Shown here: positions 26,946 to 36,045 of the stretch, piece by piece | How the letters are laid out: the number at the start of each line of letters is the position of its first letter | How positions within the stretch are numbered: position 1 is the stretch's first letter | Assembly (NCBI RefSeq): GCF_014725735.1 | Contig: NZ_CP061368.1 | Span: 3,673,225 to 3,737,224 of the forward strand | Reading direction: 5' to 3' | From: Wenzhouxiangella sp. AB-CW3 | Lineage (GTDB): Bacteria > Pseudomonadota > Gammaproteobacteria > Xanthomonadales > Wenzhouxiangellaceae | Length of the DNA: 64,000 nucleotides | Made by a program: the position numbers and the translations under genes | The notes under the pieces: generated by a model | The model's database searches: none | What the model was told of the DNA's origin: nothing | What the model saw: only the letters and a program-made list of their open reading frames with translations

Positions 26946-28085
26946 ATGCTTCCGAAACGCCCCGAACTGAATCAACAGCAAAGCCTGGCTCTGGCGACGT
27001 ATCACCAGCAGCTCGCCCGGCAGATGCTGATTGCCGCCTCCGGGCTGGTCATCTTGGTGGTGCCGGCCTACCAGCTTCAGGAGTTCTTCCTGATCGGCGC
27101 GGTGCCCGAACACTGGGCGGCACATGCCGCCTGGCGTTCACTGCCCCTGCTCGTCGCCGTCTTTGCACTGGCCTGGTGCAGCATTCGCGGCGACGCTCAT
27201 GGTGCGCCTGTCCTGCTGCGCCTGCTGGCCCTGGCGGTAATGAGCATGATGTTCGGCCTTTTTGCCGTGCACTGGATGAATGATGGCACCCAGGTTGATC
27301 GGATGCTGCGCGGCATCATCATCTCCACCTTCGCCGTGACCCTGTTTTCACTGAAGGGCTGGCGAGAGTTGCTGGTTTTCTTCGGACTGCCCTTTGTTGC
27401 CCTGCTGGCCATGCTTCAAGCCCGGGGGTACCCGGCGCTGGAGGTCATGACGGTCATGTTCGACCCTCTGATGATGTTCCTGATCGCCGCCATTGGCGCC
27501 GAACTGCTGTATCGCACCTGGCTGGATGCCTTTCTGGCCAACCAGAAACTGGCCGAGCACGCGGCCACCGACCCGCTCACCGGCCTGAGCAACCGGCGCC
27601 ACATCAAACCGCAGCTCCACAGCGAAACCGCGCGCGCGCGGCGACACGGCACACCCTATTCCATCCTCATGGCCGACCTCGACCACTTCAAGACCGTCAA
27701 CGACCGCTACGGCCATGCCGTCGGCGATCTGGTCCTGCAGGAAACGGCCCGGAGAATGCGCGCCGTTGTTCGAACCGAAGACCGTATTGCACGCTGGGGG
27801 GGAGAGGAGTTCCTGATCCTGCTGACCGAGTGCGATGCCGATCAGGCAGCCATTGCGGCCGAGAAGATACGTCAGTACATGGCCGATGAACCGTTCCAGT
27901 GCGACGGGCATGCCATTCCGGTCACGATCAGCATCGGCGTGGCCCAGCATGAGGGGGCACAGGAGCCGGACGAAGTCATCGAGCGTGCCGACCAGGCGCT
28001 CTACCAGGCCAAGCAGGACGGGCGCAACCGGGTGTGTCGTGCACCGGCCATTCGGCCGGCCGCACCGGTGACCGGCGCGGCCTGA
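26946..28085 (+). CDS. Membrane diguanylate cyclase
   Basis: A 379-residue protein: six hydrophobic segments in the first 200 residues (a MASE-like integral membrane sensor), then a GGDEF domain from about residue 205. The catalytic motif GGEEF is intact, with an RTED inhibitory RxxD site five residues earlier. It should make c-di-GMP at the membrane. The start is ATG 26946, divergent from ubiU. It ends directly against the ubiD stop on the other strand with no intergenic DNA. Confidence 0.9.
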   Translation: MLPKRPELNQQQSLALATYHQQLARQMLIAASGLVILVVPAYQLQEFFLIGAVPEHWAAHAAWRSLPLLVAVFALAWCSIRGDAHGAPVLLRLLALAVMSMMFGLFAVHWMNDGTQVDRMLRGIIISTFAVTLFSLKGWRELLVFFGLPFVALLAMLQARGYPALEVMTVMFDPLMMFLIAAIGAELLYRTWLDAFLANQKLAEHAATDPLTGLSNRRHIKPQLHSETARARRHGTPYSILMADLDHFKTVNDRYGHAVGDLVLQETARRMRAVVRTEDRIARWGGEEFLILLTECDADQAAIAAEKIRQYMADEPFQCDGHAIPVTISIGVAQHEGAQEPDEVIERADQALYQAKQDGRNRVCRAPAIRPAAPVTGAA

Positions 28086-29576
28086 TCAGGCCACGATCTG
28101 CCGGGCCAGTTCGGACATCCGGCGTTCCACCTCGGGGTCGGGCACAATGGCTTCGGGCCAGCGGCGATGAATTTCGCCCGGCAATTTGCGGGTGGCGTCG
28201 ATGCCCAGCTTGGAGCCCATGCCGGCCTCGGCGGAAGCAAAATCCAGTACATCGACCGGGGTACGCTCGACCATCATCGAGTCGCGTACCGGATCGACAT
28301 GATTGGCCAGCGCCCACAGCACCTCGTTGCCGTCGCGAATATCGATGTCGGCATCGACCACGACAACGAACTTCGTGTAGGTGAACTGGCGCAGGTACGA
28401 CCATACCCCCATCATCACACGCCGCGCATGACCCGGGTAGCGCTTGTCGATCGACACCAGGGCAATGCGATAGGAACAGGCGGCCGGCGGCAGGTAGAAA
28501 TCATGGATCTCGGGAAAGATGCCGCGCAGTATGGGCACGAACAGGTCATTGAGCGCACTGGCGAGCACCGATGGCTCGTCATGCGGGGACTTGCCCATGA
28601 AACTGCCCTGGTAAATGGCGCCGTCTCGCATCGACAGGCGATCAACCGTCAGCACCGGGTAGAGCCCACGGGCGTTGTAATGTCCGGTGTGATCGCCAAA
28701 CGGCCCTTCTTCGGCAAAGTCATCAAGGTGGATATGGCCTTCCAGCACGATCTCGGCTCCCGCCGGCACCTCCAGGCCCGTCAGGGTCGTGGTCACGGTT
28801 TCGCTGCGTGCGCCGCGCAGCAGACCGGCAAACTGGAACTCCGAGAGCGTGTCGGGCACCGGGGCGACGGCCGCCAGGGTGGTGGCCGGATCGGCACCGA
28901 TCACCACGGCGACCGGAAAAGGTTCGCCCGGGCGGTCCTGCTGCCACTGGGCAAGATCCTGGGCGCCGCCACGATGGGCCAGCCAGCGCATGATCACCCG
29001 GTTTCGACCCAGCAGCTGCTGCCGGTAGATGCCGATATTGCTGCGTGCCAGCCGGTCGTTGTGGGTCACGACCAGGCCCAGGGTGATCAGGCGCCCGGCA
29101 TCTGCCGGCCAGCAGTGCTGAATGGGCAATGACTCGAGATCGACATCCGGCCCTTCCTGCACGCAGTCATCAAATGCGGCCCGTTTGACTCGCCTGGGGG
29201 AGACCAGCGCCAGTTGGCCCAGCTCCGGCCAGTCGGCCAGGGCGCTGCGGATCGAGCGCGGCAGCCTCGGTTGCTGCAGGCGCGCCAGAAGTTCACCGAG
29301 CTCACCGAAATCACGGACCGGTCGGTCGCCCAGTACGGCTTCGATGCGGCGGCGGTGACCGAACAGGTTGAGCAACAGGGGATGGATACTGCCGGTGGGC
29401 TGCTCCAGAAACAGTGCCGGGCCCGCGGCGGACTGGACCTGGTGGGCCAGGGTCGTGGCCTCGAGCACGGGATCGACCGGCTGGTCGACCCGAACCAGAT
29501 CACCACGGCGCTCAAGGGCCGCAACAAAGCTTCTGAGATCCTGATAGGGCAACTCTCTCTCCTGCCGGACCGACAC
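28086..29576 (-). CDS. ubiD: 3-octaprenyl-4-hydroxybenzoate carboxy-lyase UbiD
   Basis: A 496-residue prenyl-FMN-dependent decarboxylase that removes the carboxyl group from the prenylated 4-hydroxybenzoate in ubiquinone synthesis. Family segments are visible: DLRSFVAALERRGDLVRVD at the N-terminus, RSNIGIYRQQLLGRNRVIMR (first 20 residues), EEGPFGDHTGHY and MGVWSYLRQFTYTKFVVVVD. It needs flavin from a UbiX partner, which is not in this window. Together with ubiU, ubiV and ubiT it indicates a complete anaerobic quinone capability. The region 29577-29736 holds only promoter-like AT-rich sequence for korA. Confidence 0.93.
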   Translation of the reverse strand: MSVRQERELPYQDLRSFVAALERRGDLVRVDQPVDPVLEATTLAHQVQSAAGPALFLEQPTGSIHPLLLNLFGHRRRIEAVLGDRPVRDFGELGELLARLQQPRLPRSIRSALADWPELGQLALVSPRRVKRAAFDDCVQEGPDVDLESLPIQHCWPADAGRLITLGLVVTHNDRLARSNIGIYRQQLLGRNRVIMRWLAHRGGAQDLAQWQQDRPGEPFPVAVVIGADPATTLAAVAPVPDTLSEFQFAGLLRGARSETVTTTLTGLEVPAGAEIVLEGHIHLDDFAEEGPFGDHTGHYNARGLYPVLTVDRLSMRDGAIYQGSFMGKSPHDEPSVLASALNDLFVPILRGIFPEIHDFYLPPAACSYRIALVSIDKRYPGHARRVMMGVWSYLRQFTYTKFVVVVDADIDIRDGNEVLWALANHVDPVRDSMMVERTPVDVLDFASAEAGMGSKLGIDATRKLPGEIHRRWPEAIVPDPEVERRMSELARQIVA

Positions 29577-29736
29577 GTGAATGGCCAGACTTTATGACCG
29601 ACCGGGTCATCATTCCATGCGCCAGGTCAAATCCCGACGCTTGCCGACATGACATGATTCGGGACCTGATCAGTTCGAGCCGGCCTGAGAACCGGGTCGA
29701 TGGTACAATAAATGTATTTGATATACAGGTTAGTGG

Positions 29737-31473
29737 ATGCGCATGTCCTCCGATTCTCTCTCCCTGGCCCTGATCGGTAGCGGCGGCGCCGGCGTGATGA
29801 CCGCCGGCCAGACCCTGCTGGATGCAGCCGCGGCCTGCGGTCTGTACGGGCTGATGACGCGCGCGACCGGACCGCAGATTCGTGGTGGCGAGGCGGCAGC
29901 CATCCTGCGACTGTCCAGTGAGCCGGTCGAATGCCAGGATGATCGCCTGGATGTCCTGCTGGCCATCGACTGGAACAAGGCCGAACGCTTTGCCGACGAA
30001 CTCATACTGGATGCCAACAGCCGGATCATCGCCGACCCCGGGCAGGGCCAGGCACCCGAATGGGTCCGCACATCCGGCGCACGGGTGCTGGACGTTCCGT
30101 TAAGCGAGCTGGTCAAGAACCACCGTGGAACACGCGCCAATACCATTGCCGTGGGCCTGCTGAGCCACTGGATCGGCCTGGACAACGCCAGGACCGAGAA
30201 CACCGTGCGGGGCATTCTGGAAAGCAAGGGCGCACGCCTGGTCGATGCAGCCATTGCCGGACTGCAACTCGGTTTCTCGCAGGCCCGTGAGCTGCCGGAA
30301 CTGCCGCAAACCCTGCCCGCCGCCGGTGCGGCTCGGGAGCGCTGGCTGATCAGCGGCAATGAAGCCGTTGGCCTGGGCGCGCTGCGTGCCGGTGTTCGCT
30401 TCTGCGCCGCCTACCCCATCACGCCTTCGACCGAGATCCAGGAATGGCTGGCTGTCCACCTGCCGGCTGTCGGCGGCACCCTGGTACAGGCCGAAGACGA
30501 ACTGGCCTCGATCAATATGTGCCTGGGCGCCTCGTTCGGCGGCGTGCCGGCCATCACGGCAACCTCCGGCCCCGGCTTTTCGCTGATGGTCGAGGCCCTG
30601 GGACTGGCCAGTCAGGCGGAGATTCCGATGGTGGTGGTGGACGTGATGCGCGGCGGGCCTTCCACCGGCATTCCGACCCGCTCCGAACAGGCCGATCTGA
30701 ACATCGCGATTCATGGCGCCCACGGCGATGCACCGCGCCTGGTGCTGGCACCCAACAGTATTGGCGACTGCGTGAGCACCACGGAATGGGCCGTACACCT
30801 GGCAGAAGCGCTACAGACTCCCGCCGTGGTCCTGAGCGACCAGCGCCTGGGCCAGGGCCGGGCGGCCATTCCGTCACCGCCGCCGGCCCGCTGGCAGGCC
30901 CAGCGCAAGCTGACCACGGATACGGGAGAGTCCTTCCGGCGTTTTGCCGACAGCAGCGACGGTATATCGCCCATGTCGCTGCCGGGCATGGCCGGGGGCG
31001 AGTACACCGCCACCGGCCTGAGTCACATGGCATCCGGCCGTCCTTCGGCCAGCGGCAGCGACCACCGCCGCCAGCTCGACAAGCGTCGTCGCAAGCTGCA
31101 GGCTTTCGACTTCGGCAAGCAGTGGGCCGACATCGAAGGCGACGGTGACACCGCGGTGCTGACCTGGGGCTCGACCACGCTGGCCGCCAGAGAAGCCGTG
31201 ACCCGCCTGCGCGCCAAGGGCCAGTCCGTCCGGCTGGTCTCGATACGCCTGCTCAGCCCGCTCGATACCGGCGCGCTTGAAGAAGCGCTGGCACCAGTCA
31301 AGCGACTGCTCATCGTCGAGCAGAGCCATGGCGGACAGTTCCATCGCTACCTCAGATCACTGATCGACCTGCCGGCACACACCCGCGTGCTGGCACGGCC
31401 CGGCCCGCTCAACATCGGCCCCGGCGAGATTGCCCGTGCCATCCAATCACTCTGCCTGGAGGAAGCCGCATGA
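29737..31473 (+). CDS. korA: 2-oxoacid:ferredoxin oxidoreductase, fused gamma-alpha subunit (KorA-like)
   Basis: A 578-residue fusion. Residues about 8-180 are the gamma domain (GSGGAGVMTAGQTLLDAA, ATGPQIRGGEAAA). Residues 200-570 are the pyruvate/2-oxoglutarate ferredoxin oxidoreductase alpha part (FCAAYPITPSTEIQEWLA, EDELASINMCLGAS). With KorB it decarboxylates a 2-oxoacid, probably 2-oxoglutarate, and reduces ferredoxin. It overlaps korB by ATGA. Such an oxygen-tolerant or anaerobic route fits the oxygen-limited theme of the window. An AT-rich segment (29700-29730) precedes it as promoter. Confidence 0.9.
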   Translation: MRMSSDSLSLALIGSGGAGVMTAGQTLLDAAAACGLYGLMTRATGPQIRGGEAAAILRLSSEPVECQDDRLDVLLAIDWNKAERFADELILDANSRIIADPGQGQAPEWVRTSGARVLDVPLSELVKNHRGTRANTIAVGLLSHWIGLDNARTENTVRGILESKGARLVDAAIAGLQLGFSQARELPELPQTLPAAGAARERWLISGNEAVGLGALRAGVRFCAAYPITPSTEIQEWLAVHLPAVGGTLVQAEDELASINMCLGASFGGVPAITATSGPGFSLMVEALGLASQAEIPMVVVDVMRGGPSTGIPTRSEQADLNIAIHGAHGDAPRLVLAPNSIGDCVSTTEWAVHLAEALQTPAVVLSDQRLGQGRAAIPSPPPARWQAQRKLTTDTGESFRRFADSSDGISPMSLPGMAGGEYTATGLSHMASGRPSASGSDHRRQLDKRRRKLQAFDFGKQWADIEGDGDTAVLTWGSTTLAAREAVTRLRAKGQSVRLVSIRLLSPLDTGALEEALAPVKRLLIVEQSHGGQFHRYLRSLIDLPAHTRVLARPGPLNIGPGEIARAIQSLCLEEAA

Positions 31474-32315
31474 GTTCGGCCGTGGAAAAGCAGATCAGTA
31501 TTCTGGGACACAAGGACTTCAAGTCCGATTACAAGCCGGTCTGGTGTGCCGGCTGCGGAGATTTCGGTGTGCTCAACGCACTCACCAAGGCCATGGCCGC
31601 ACTCGAACTGCAGCCGGAAAACGTGGCCATGATTGCCGGCATCGGCTGCTCTTCGCGCATTCCGGCCTACACCAGCGTCTACGGCTTTCACGGTGTGCAC
31701 GGGCGCGCCCTGCCCCTGGCGGCCGGACTGGCCATCAGCCGGCCCGACCTGACGGTGATCGCCACCGGTGGCGACGGCGACGGCTTTTCCATCGGCGGCA
31801 ACCATTTTCTGCATGCCTGCCGTCGCAACGTCGACATGACCTACCTGGTCATGGACAACACGGTTTACGGCATGACCAAGGGACAGGCCTCGCCGACCAC
31901 CGAGTGCGACTGGACCGGCAGCAAGCTGTCTCCACAGGGCACCGGCCAGCCACCGCTGCAGCCGCTGGAAATCGCCCTGGCCGCCGGCGCCCCCTATATC
32001 GCGCGCGCCTTTTCCAACAGCCCCAACGACCTGGCCCGGACCATGGCCGAGGCGCTGTCGTTCAGAGGCTTTTCCTTTGTTCAGATCCTCAGCCCGTGCA
32101 TCACCTTTCGCCCGGACCAGCTGGGCTGGAAGAAGCGCGTCCACGCCGGCTTCGAGGCCACCGACAATCGTGCCGCCGCGTTTGCCGCACTGGCCGACGA
32201 CGACGGCTTTACCACCGGCACGCTGTACCGCGCACCCCGCCCCTGCCACGCCAGTGCCCGGGCCGAGGAGACCACGGTTCAGGCCATCCAGGATCAATTC
32301 GGGGTGAAAACATGA
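31470..32315 (+). CDS. korB: 2-oxoacid:ferredoxin oxidoreductase beta subunit (KorB-like)
   Basis: A 281-residue thiamine-diphosphate subunit. The ThDP motif ATGGDGDGFSIGGNHFLH through YLVMDN is clear. Four Cys for one [4Fe-4S] cluster are visible in VWCAGCGDFG, IAGIGCSSR and ILSPCITFR. It pairs with the fused KorA to make a two-subunit enzyme. Its stop overlaps the ATG of a ferritin-like gene, so all three are probably made together. The longer +1-frame reading that spans this gene is a shadow. Confidence 0.92.
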   Translation: MSSAVEKQISILGHKDFKSDYKPVWCAGCGDFGVLNALTKAMAALELQPENVAMIAGIGCSSRIPAYTSVYGFHGVHGRALPLAAGLAISRPDLTVIATGGDGDGFSIGGNHFLHACRRNVDMTYLVMDNTVYGMTKGQASPTTECDWTGSKLSPQGTGQPPLQPLEIALAAGAPYIARAFSNSPNDLARTMAEALSFRGFSFVQILSPCITFRPDQLGWKKRVHAGFEATDNRAAAFAALADDDGFTTGTLYRAPRPCHASARAEETTVQAIQDQFGVKT

Positions 32316-32830
32316 AGCCAACCAGCCACCTGGGCTGCTTTCTCGCCCACGCCGTCGTCCTCGAGGACGAGGCCGCGACCCGCTACCGGGAACTGGCCGA
32401 TGCCATGGCCGTGCACAACAACCCCGAGGTCGAAGCCCTGTTTCGCAAGATGGCGGAGTATTCCGACATGCACCGGGCCGAGGCCGTTTCGCATGCCGAG
32501 CAGCATGCCAACGGTCTGCCCGACCTCAAGCCATGGGAATTCGAATGGCCGGGCAATGAAAGTCCGGAAAGCGGGCGCCTGGAATCGGCGCACTACATGA
32601 TGACGCCCTATCACGCCCTGGAGCTGGCGCTGCAGGCCGAACAGGGCGCTTTTGCCTTCTACGACGACATGGCCCGGCGCAGTGAACTGGACGCAGTCCG
32701 GGCCCTGGCCCGCGAGTTTGCCGAGGAAGAAGCCGGCCATGTCAGGGCACTGGAGAAGTGGCTGGCGGAATTTCCCGAGCCTCCGGAGAACTGGGCCGAC
32801 GACCTCGATCCGCCGGTTGATATCGACTGA
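32312..32830 (+). CDS. Rubrerythrin/ferritin-like protein in the korAB operon
   Basis: A 172-residue four-helix protein with repeated Glu and His typical of ferritin-like di-iron proteins: EDEAATRYRELADAM, AEYSDMHRAEAV, LALQAEQGAFAFYDDMA and REFAEEEAGHVRALEKWL. No rubredoxin domain is present. It may protect the oxygen-labile KorAB enzyme from peroxide or bind iron. A paralogue at 46643-47101 shares the same helix pattern. ATG overlaps the korB stop. Its own stop is 9 bp from the convergent dadA. Confidence 0.82.
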   Translation: MKPTSHLGCFLAHAVVLEDEAATRYRELADAMAVHNNPEVEALFRKMAEYSDMHRAEAVSHAEQHANGLPDLKPWEFEWPGNESPESGRLESAHYMMTPYHALELALQAEQGAFAFYDDMARRSELDAVRALAREFAEEEAGHVRALEKWLAEFPEPPENWADDLDPPVDID

Positions 32831-32839
32831 CCGATTCGC

Positions 32840-34120
32840 TCAGAGGCGCGCCAAACCATAGGGCTGCGCCTCGATGGCCGGTGGCTCCCCGGTCAACCGG
32901 GCGGCCAGCAATTGGGCCGATCCGCAGGCCATGGTCCAGCCCATGGGTCCGTGGCCGGTGTTGAGATACAGCCCGCGCACGGGGGTCGAATCGATCAGCG
33001 GCACGCCGTCAGGCGTGACCGGTCGCAGCCCGGCCCAGAGTTCGGCGCGTTCGCGTCGAAGCACCTCCGAAAGCTCGGGCAACAGGCGGCGGGCGCCGGC
33101 CAGCAGACTGTCGATCCGACGCGACTCGATGGTTCGCTTGCCGCCGGCAAAATCCGCCAGCCCGGCAATCCGGAACTTGCGCTCACCCAGCCGCACGGTC
33201 ACGAAACGACTGGCGGTGTCGAGCATGGGCAGGGTCGGCAGATGTTCACTGTGCTCGACCTCGAACGTGGCCGAGTAGCCGCGCACCGGGTAGATCGGAA
33301 GGCGCAGACCGAGCGGACGCGCCAGGGCCGCGGAATCCGGACCGGCGGCCAGCACACAGGCATCGGCCGCAATGCGGCCCTGATCGGTGACCACGGCGCG
33401 AAACGCGCCGTCCTCGGTCTCGATCGACTCGATGGTCTGGCCGAACTGTAGTCTTGCCCCCCGGGCGCCCGCGGTTTCGGCAGCCAGCTGACTGAACAAC
33501 CGGGCATCACCCGACTCGTGGTCCGGGAAGACAATGGCGCCGGCCAGCCGGTCACGGATCGGCGCCAGCGCCGGTTCGCGGGCGATGGCCTCGTCGACTC
33601 CCACTGCTTCCACCGGGGCCCAGCCCTGCAGCAGCTCGCGCCGGAACTGCACCGCCTCGGCCAGGATCTCGCGCGAGAAATACACCTGCATCGAACCCGA
33701 CAGGGTCTGGTCGTAGGCCAGGTCGTAGCGTTCCCGCCACTGGCGCAGGCACTCCAGCGAATACAGCCCCAGGCGGATGTTGCAACGCGCATTGTGGACA
33801 AAGCGTTCGCGGCGCATGTTGGCCAGAAAACGCAACCCCCACAGACCCATGCCGGGCAGCGCCGTGGGTGCCAGGCGGTAGGGTGCATCGGCGCGGCCGA
33901 GGTTGCGCACCAGTTTGCCCAGCAAACCCGGCGCATTCCAGGGCTCGGCATGAGCCGGGGTGACACCTCCGCCGTTGGCATGACTGGTGTCGGCGGCGGC
34001 CAGGCGATGGCGATCGACCAGGGTGACCTCGACGCCGCGCTCGGCCAGTGCCAACGCGGTGGTCGCACCGACCACGCCGGCGCCAATGACAACAACACTC
34101 GAAGGGACGTCACGAGTCAT
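32840..34120 (-). CDS. dadA: D-amino-acid dehydrogenase (DadA-like)
   Basis: A 426-residue FAD-dependent oxidoreductase. The N-terminus has the dinucleotide fold VVVIGAGVVGATTALALAER, and the C-terminus has LYLNTGHGPMGWTMACGSAQ, the DAO-family flavin segment. DadA oxidises D-amino acids such as D-alanine and delivers electrons to the quinone pool. Other DAO-family activities cannot be excluded. It overlaps the next gene on the same strand by 11 bp, so both are probably co-transcribed. Confidence 0.85.
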   Translation of the reverse strand: MTRDVPSSVVVIGAGVVGATTALALAERGVEVTLVDRHRLAAADTSHANGGGVTPAHAEPWNAPGLLGKLVRNLGRADAPYRLAPTALPGMGLWGLRFLANMRRERFVHNARCNIRLGLYSLECLRQWRERYDLAYDQTLSGSMQVYFSREILAEAVQFRRELLQGWAPVEAVGVDEAIAREPALAPIRDRLAGAIVFPDHESGDARLFSQLAAETAGARGARLQFGQTIESIETEDGAFRAVVTDQGRIAADACVLAAGPDSAALARPLGLRLPIYPVRGYSATFEVEHSEHLPTLPMLDTASRFVTVRLGERKFRIAGLADFAGGKRTIESRRIDSLLAGARRLLPELSEVLRRERAELWAGLRPVTPDGVPLIDSTPVRGLYLNTGHGPMGWTMACGSAQLLAARLTGEPPAIEAQPYGLARL

Positions 34121-35549
34121 GGTGTTGATCCACTACCTTTCCCGGGTTGAACAGGGCATCCGGGTCAAGACACTGCTTGAGCCGGCCAAGAAGTTTCAGT
34201 TTGACGGGGTCGGCGCGCCGGGCCAGTTCGTCACGCCGGAGTCGGCCGATGCCATGCTCGGCGGCGATCGATCCATGGTGCTTCTGCACCAGGTCGAACA
34301 CGATGCGGTTGCACTCCGGCTCGGTGGCCCGAAACGCGTCCGCCCCCATGTGTTCGGGCTGACTGAGATTGAAATGCAGGTTGCCGTCACCGACGTGACC
34401 GAACACACACGGCCGGATGCCGGGCACCGCCTCGGCCAGGGCAGCCGTGGCCTGCTCGATAAAGGCGGGAATGGCGGCCACCGGCACTGAGATGTCGTGC
34501 TTGAGGCTCACGCCGCCACGCTTCTGGGCCCTGGGAACGGCATCGCGCAGCTGCCAGAGCCGTTCGGCCTGGGCATCGCCGCCAGCCACGATGACATCAC
34601 GCGTCAGCCCCTCCAGGTCGGCCAGCTCCAGCGCCGCCAGGCAGGCCTCGCGCAGCCAGTCTCCGGCCACGGCGCTGTCGGCCTGGGCAAACACGTACCA
34701 GGCATGGGGCTGACCGAAAGGATCATGCACATCGGGCAGGTCGGCCAGCACGTAGTCCATGGCCAGCCTCGGCATCAGCTCGAAAGCCGACAGGGTTTCG
34801 CCCAGGCGATTGCGCAGCAGGCGCAGCAGGGCCAGGGCATCTGTCAGTTCGGCCAGTCCGACCAGGGTGGTGAGGCTTTGTCGCGGGGCGGGGACGAGTG
34901 CCAGCGACGCGGCCGTCACAATGCCCAGGGTGCCCTCCGAACCGATGAACAGCTGGTTGAGATCATAGCCACTGTTGTCCTTGCGCAATGCCGTCAGACC
35001 GTTGTATATGCTGCCATCGGCCAGCACGACTTCCAGCCCCAGCACCTGGCGGCGGGTATTGCCGTAGCGAACCGTCATGTGGCCGCCGGCGTTGGTGGCG
35101 ATATTGCCTCCGATGGTGGCCGTGCCGGACGAGGCCAGGTGAAGCGGAAACATGAGACCGGCACCGGCGGCAGCCTCGCGCACGCGGGCCAGCGGACAAC
35201 CGGCCTCCACCACCATCGTGGCGCCCTCGGGGTCGAGCTCGCGAACGGCCCGCATGCGTTCCAGCGAGACGATCAGCTCACGACGCCCGAGCCCGGCCGC
35301 AGCACCCCCGACCAGTCCGGTATTGCCGCCCTGGGGCACGATCGCCACACCGGCATCCCGACACAGGGCTACAACGGCGGCCACTTCCTGAGTGCTGCCC
35401 GGGCGCACCACCGCAAGCGGCTGCCCCCGGTAGCGACCCCTGGGCTCGTGGACATAGCGTTCGATATCGTCGTCGGCGCCCATCACGGCATCGGCACCCA
35501 GCAGGTGAATCAGCCGGTTTGACAGATCATCGGTGGCTGGCGCGGACAT
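34110..35549 (-). CDS. FAD-linked D-2-hydroxyacid dehydrogenase (glycolate oxidase GlcD / D-2-hydroxyglutarate dehydrogenase family)
   Basis: A 479-residue flavoprotein with FAD-binding PCMH domain (VVPQGGNTGLVGGA, SSGTATIGGNIATNAGG) and C-terminal FAD-oxidase domain ending in LFNPGK. Zinc-site His of the D-2-hydroxyglutarate type are visible in FGHVGDGNLHFN. It should oxidise a D-2-hydroxyacid, with electrons going to quinone or an ETF. The start ATG 35549 gives normal length. The open frame to 36047 runs through an unrelated stretch. Coupled to dadA by overlap. Confidence 0.85.
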   Translation of the reverse strand: MSAPATDDLSNRLIHLLGADAVMGADDDIERYVHEPRGRYRGQPLAVVRPGSTQEVAAVVALCRDAGVAIVPQGGNTGLVGGAAAGLGRRELIVSLERMRAVRELDPEGATMVVEAGCPLARVREAAAGAGLMFPLHLASSGTATIGGNIATNAGGHMTVRYGNTRRQVLGLEVVLADGSIYNGLTALRKDNSGYDLNQLFIGSEGTLGIVTAASLALVPAPRQSLTTLVGLAELTDALALLRLLRNRLGETLSAFELMPRLAMDYVLADLPDVHDPFGQPHAWYVFAQADSAVAGDWLREACLAALELADLEGLTRDVIVAGGDAQAERLWQLRDAVPRAQKRGGVSLKHDISVPVAAIPAFIEQATAALAEAVPGIRPCVFGHVGDGNLHFNLSQPEHMGADAFRATEPECNRIVFDLVQKHHGSIAAEHGIGRLRRDELARRADPVKLKLLGRLKQCLDPDALFNPGKVVDQHHDS

Positions 35550-35720
35550 GACGGGTATTATCCTCCCAACAATAAATGCATATGTTGTGCATGTTATGAT
35601 GATCCCACTGGAATGTCGAGGAATCGCGGGCATGACCCGGAACGTTGAAAACCTTTGGCAGCACGGGCCCGGGTTACCATGGGCAATCAATATCAGTTTC
35701 TCTGTCGGAGGTTCACGGCC

Positions 35721-36017
35721 ATGGTTGCCAAACGCAAGCAGGAAGCGCAGGAAGCCGCATGCTCCGAGGCGGTACTCGAAGTTTGCTGGGAAGACCTTCC
35801 GCTGTCGTGCCCGACAGCGGAGATGAAACTGTGGAATGCCCACCCGCGCGTCTACCTGCCCATCCATCGCAGCGGCGAAGCCCGTTGCAGCTATTGCGGC
35901 ACCCGCTATGTGCTGAAGGATCCCGAGCCGGATCAGGCCATGCCGCGTTTCGACAACCAGGAGATCGAGGACCGCTTCCGGCGCGCCCAGCAGCGCGTAC
36001 GCGACATGCGCGTCTGA
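35721..36017 (+). CDS. Small CHCC zinc-finger protein
   Basis: A 98-residue protein whose C-terminal half holds a CHCC-type zinc site: CPTAEMKLWNAHPRVYLPIH (20 residues with the first Cys and a His) and CSYCGTRYVL. This domain is also found in NDUFS6-like complex I proteins and in bacterial small proteins of unknown role. ATG 35721 is chosen because a GGAGG site precedes it at about 8 bp. The frame from 35655 lacks one. It sits 28 bp before nnrS. The roughly 170-bp gap upstream (35550-35720) is AT-rich and presumably promoter. Confidence 0.78.
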   Translation: MVAKRKQEAQEAACSEAVLEVCWEDLPLSCPTAEMKLWNAHPRVYLPIHRSGEARCSYCGTRYVLKDPEPDQAMPRFDNQEIEDRFRRAQQRVRDMRV

Positions 36018-36045
36018 TCCTGCGCCGTGGCCGGCCTCGTACTGC

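Noticed and set aside
31430-32311. N-terminal half of the long 466-codon frame across korB
   Set aside because: Only the part from 32312 encodes a real ferritin-like protein. The upstream part is out of frame with korB and lacks motifs.
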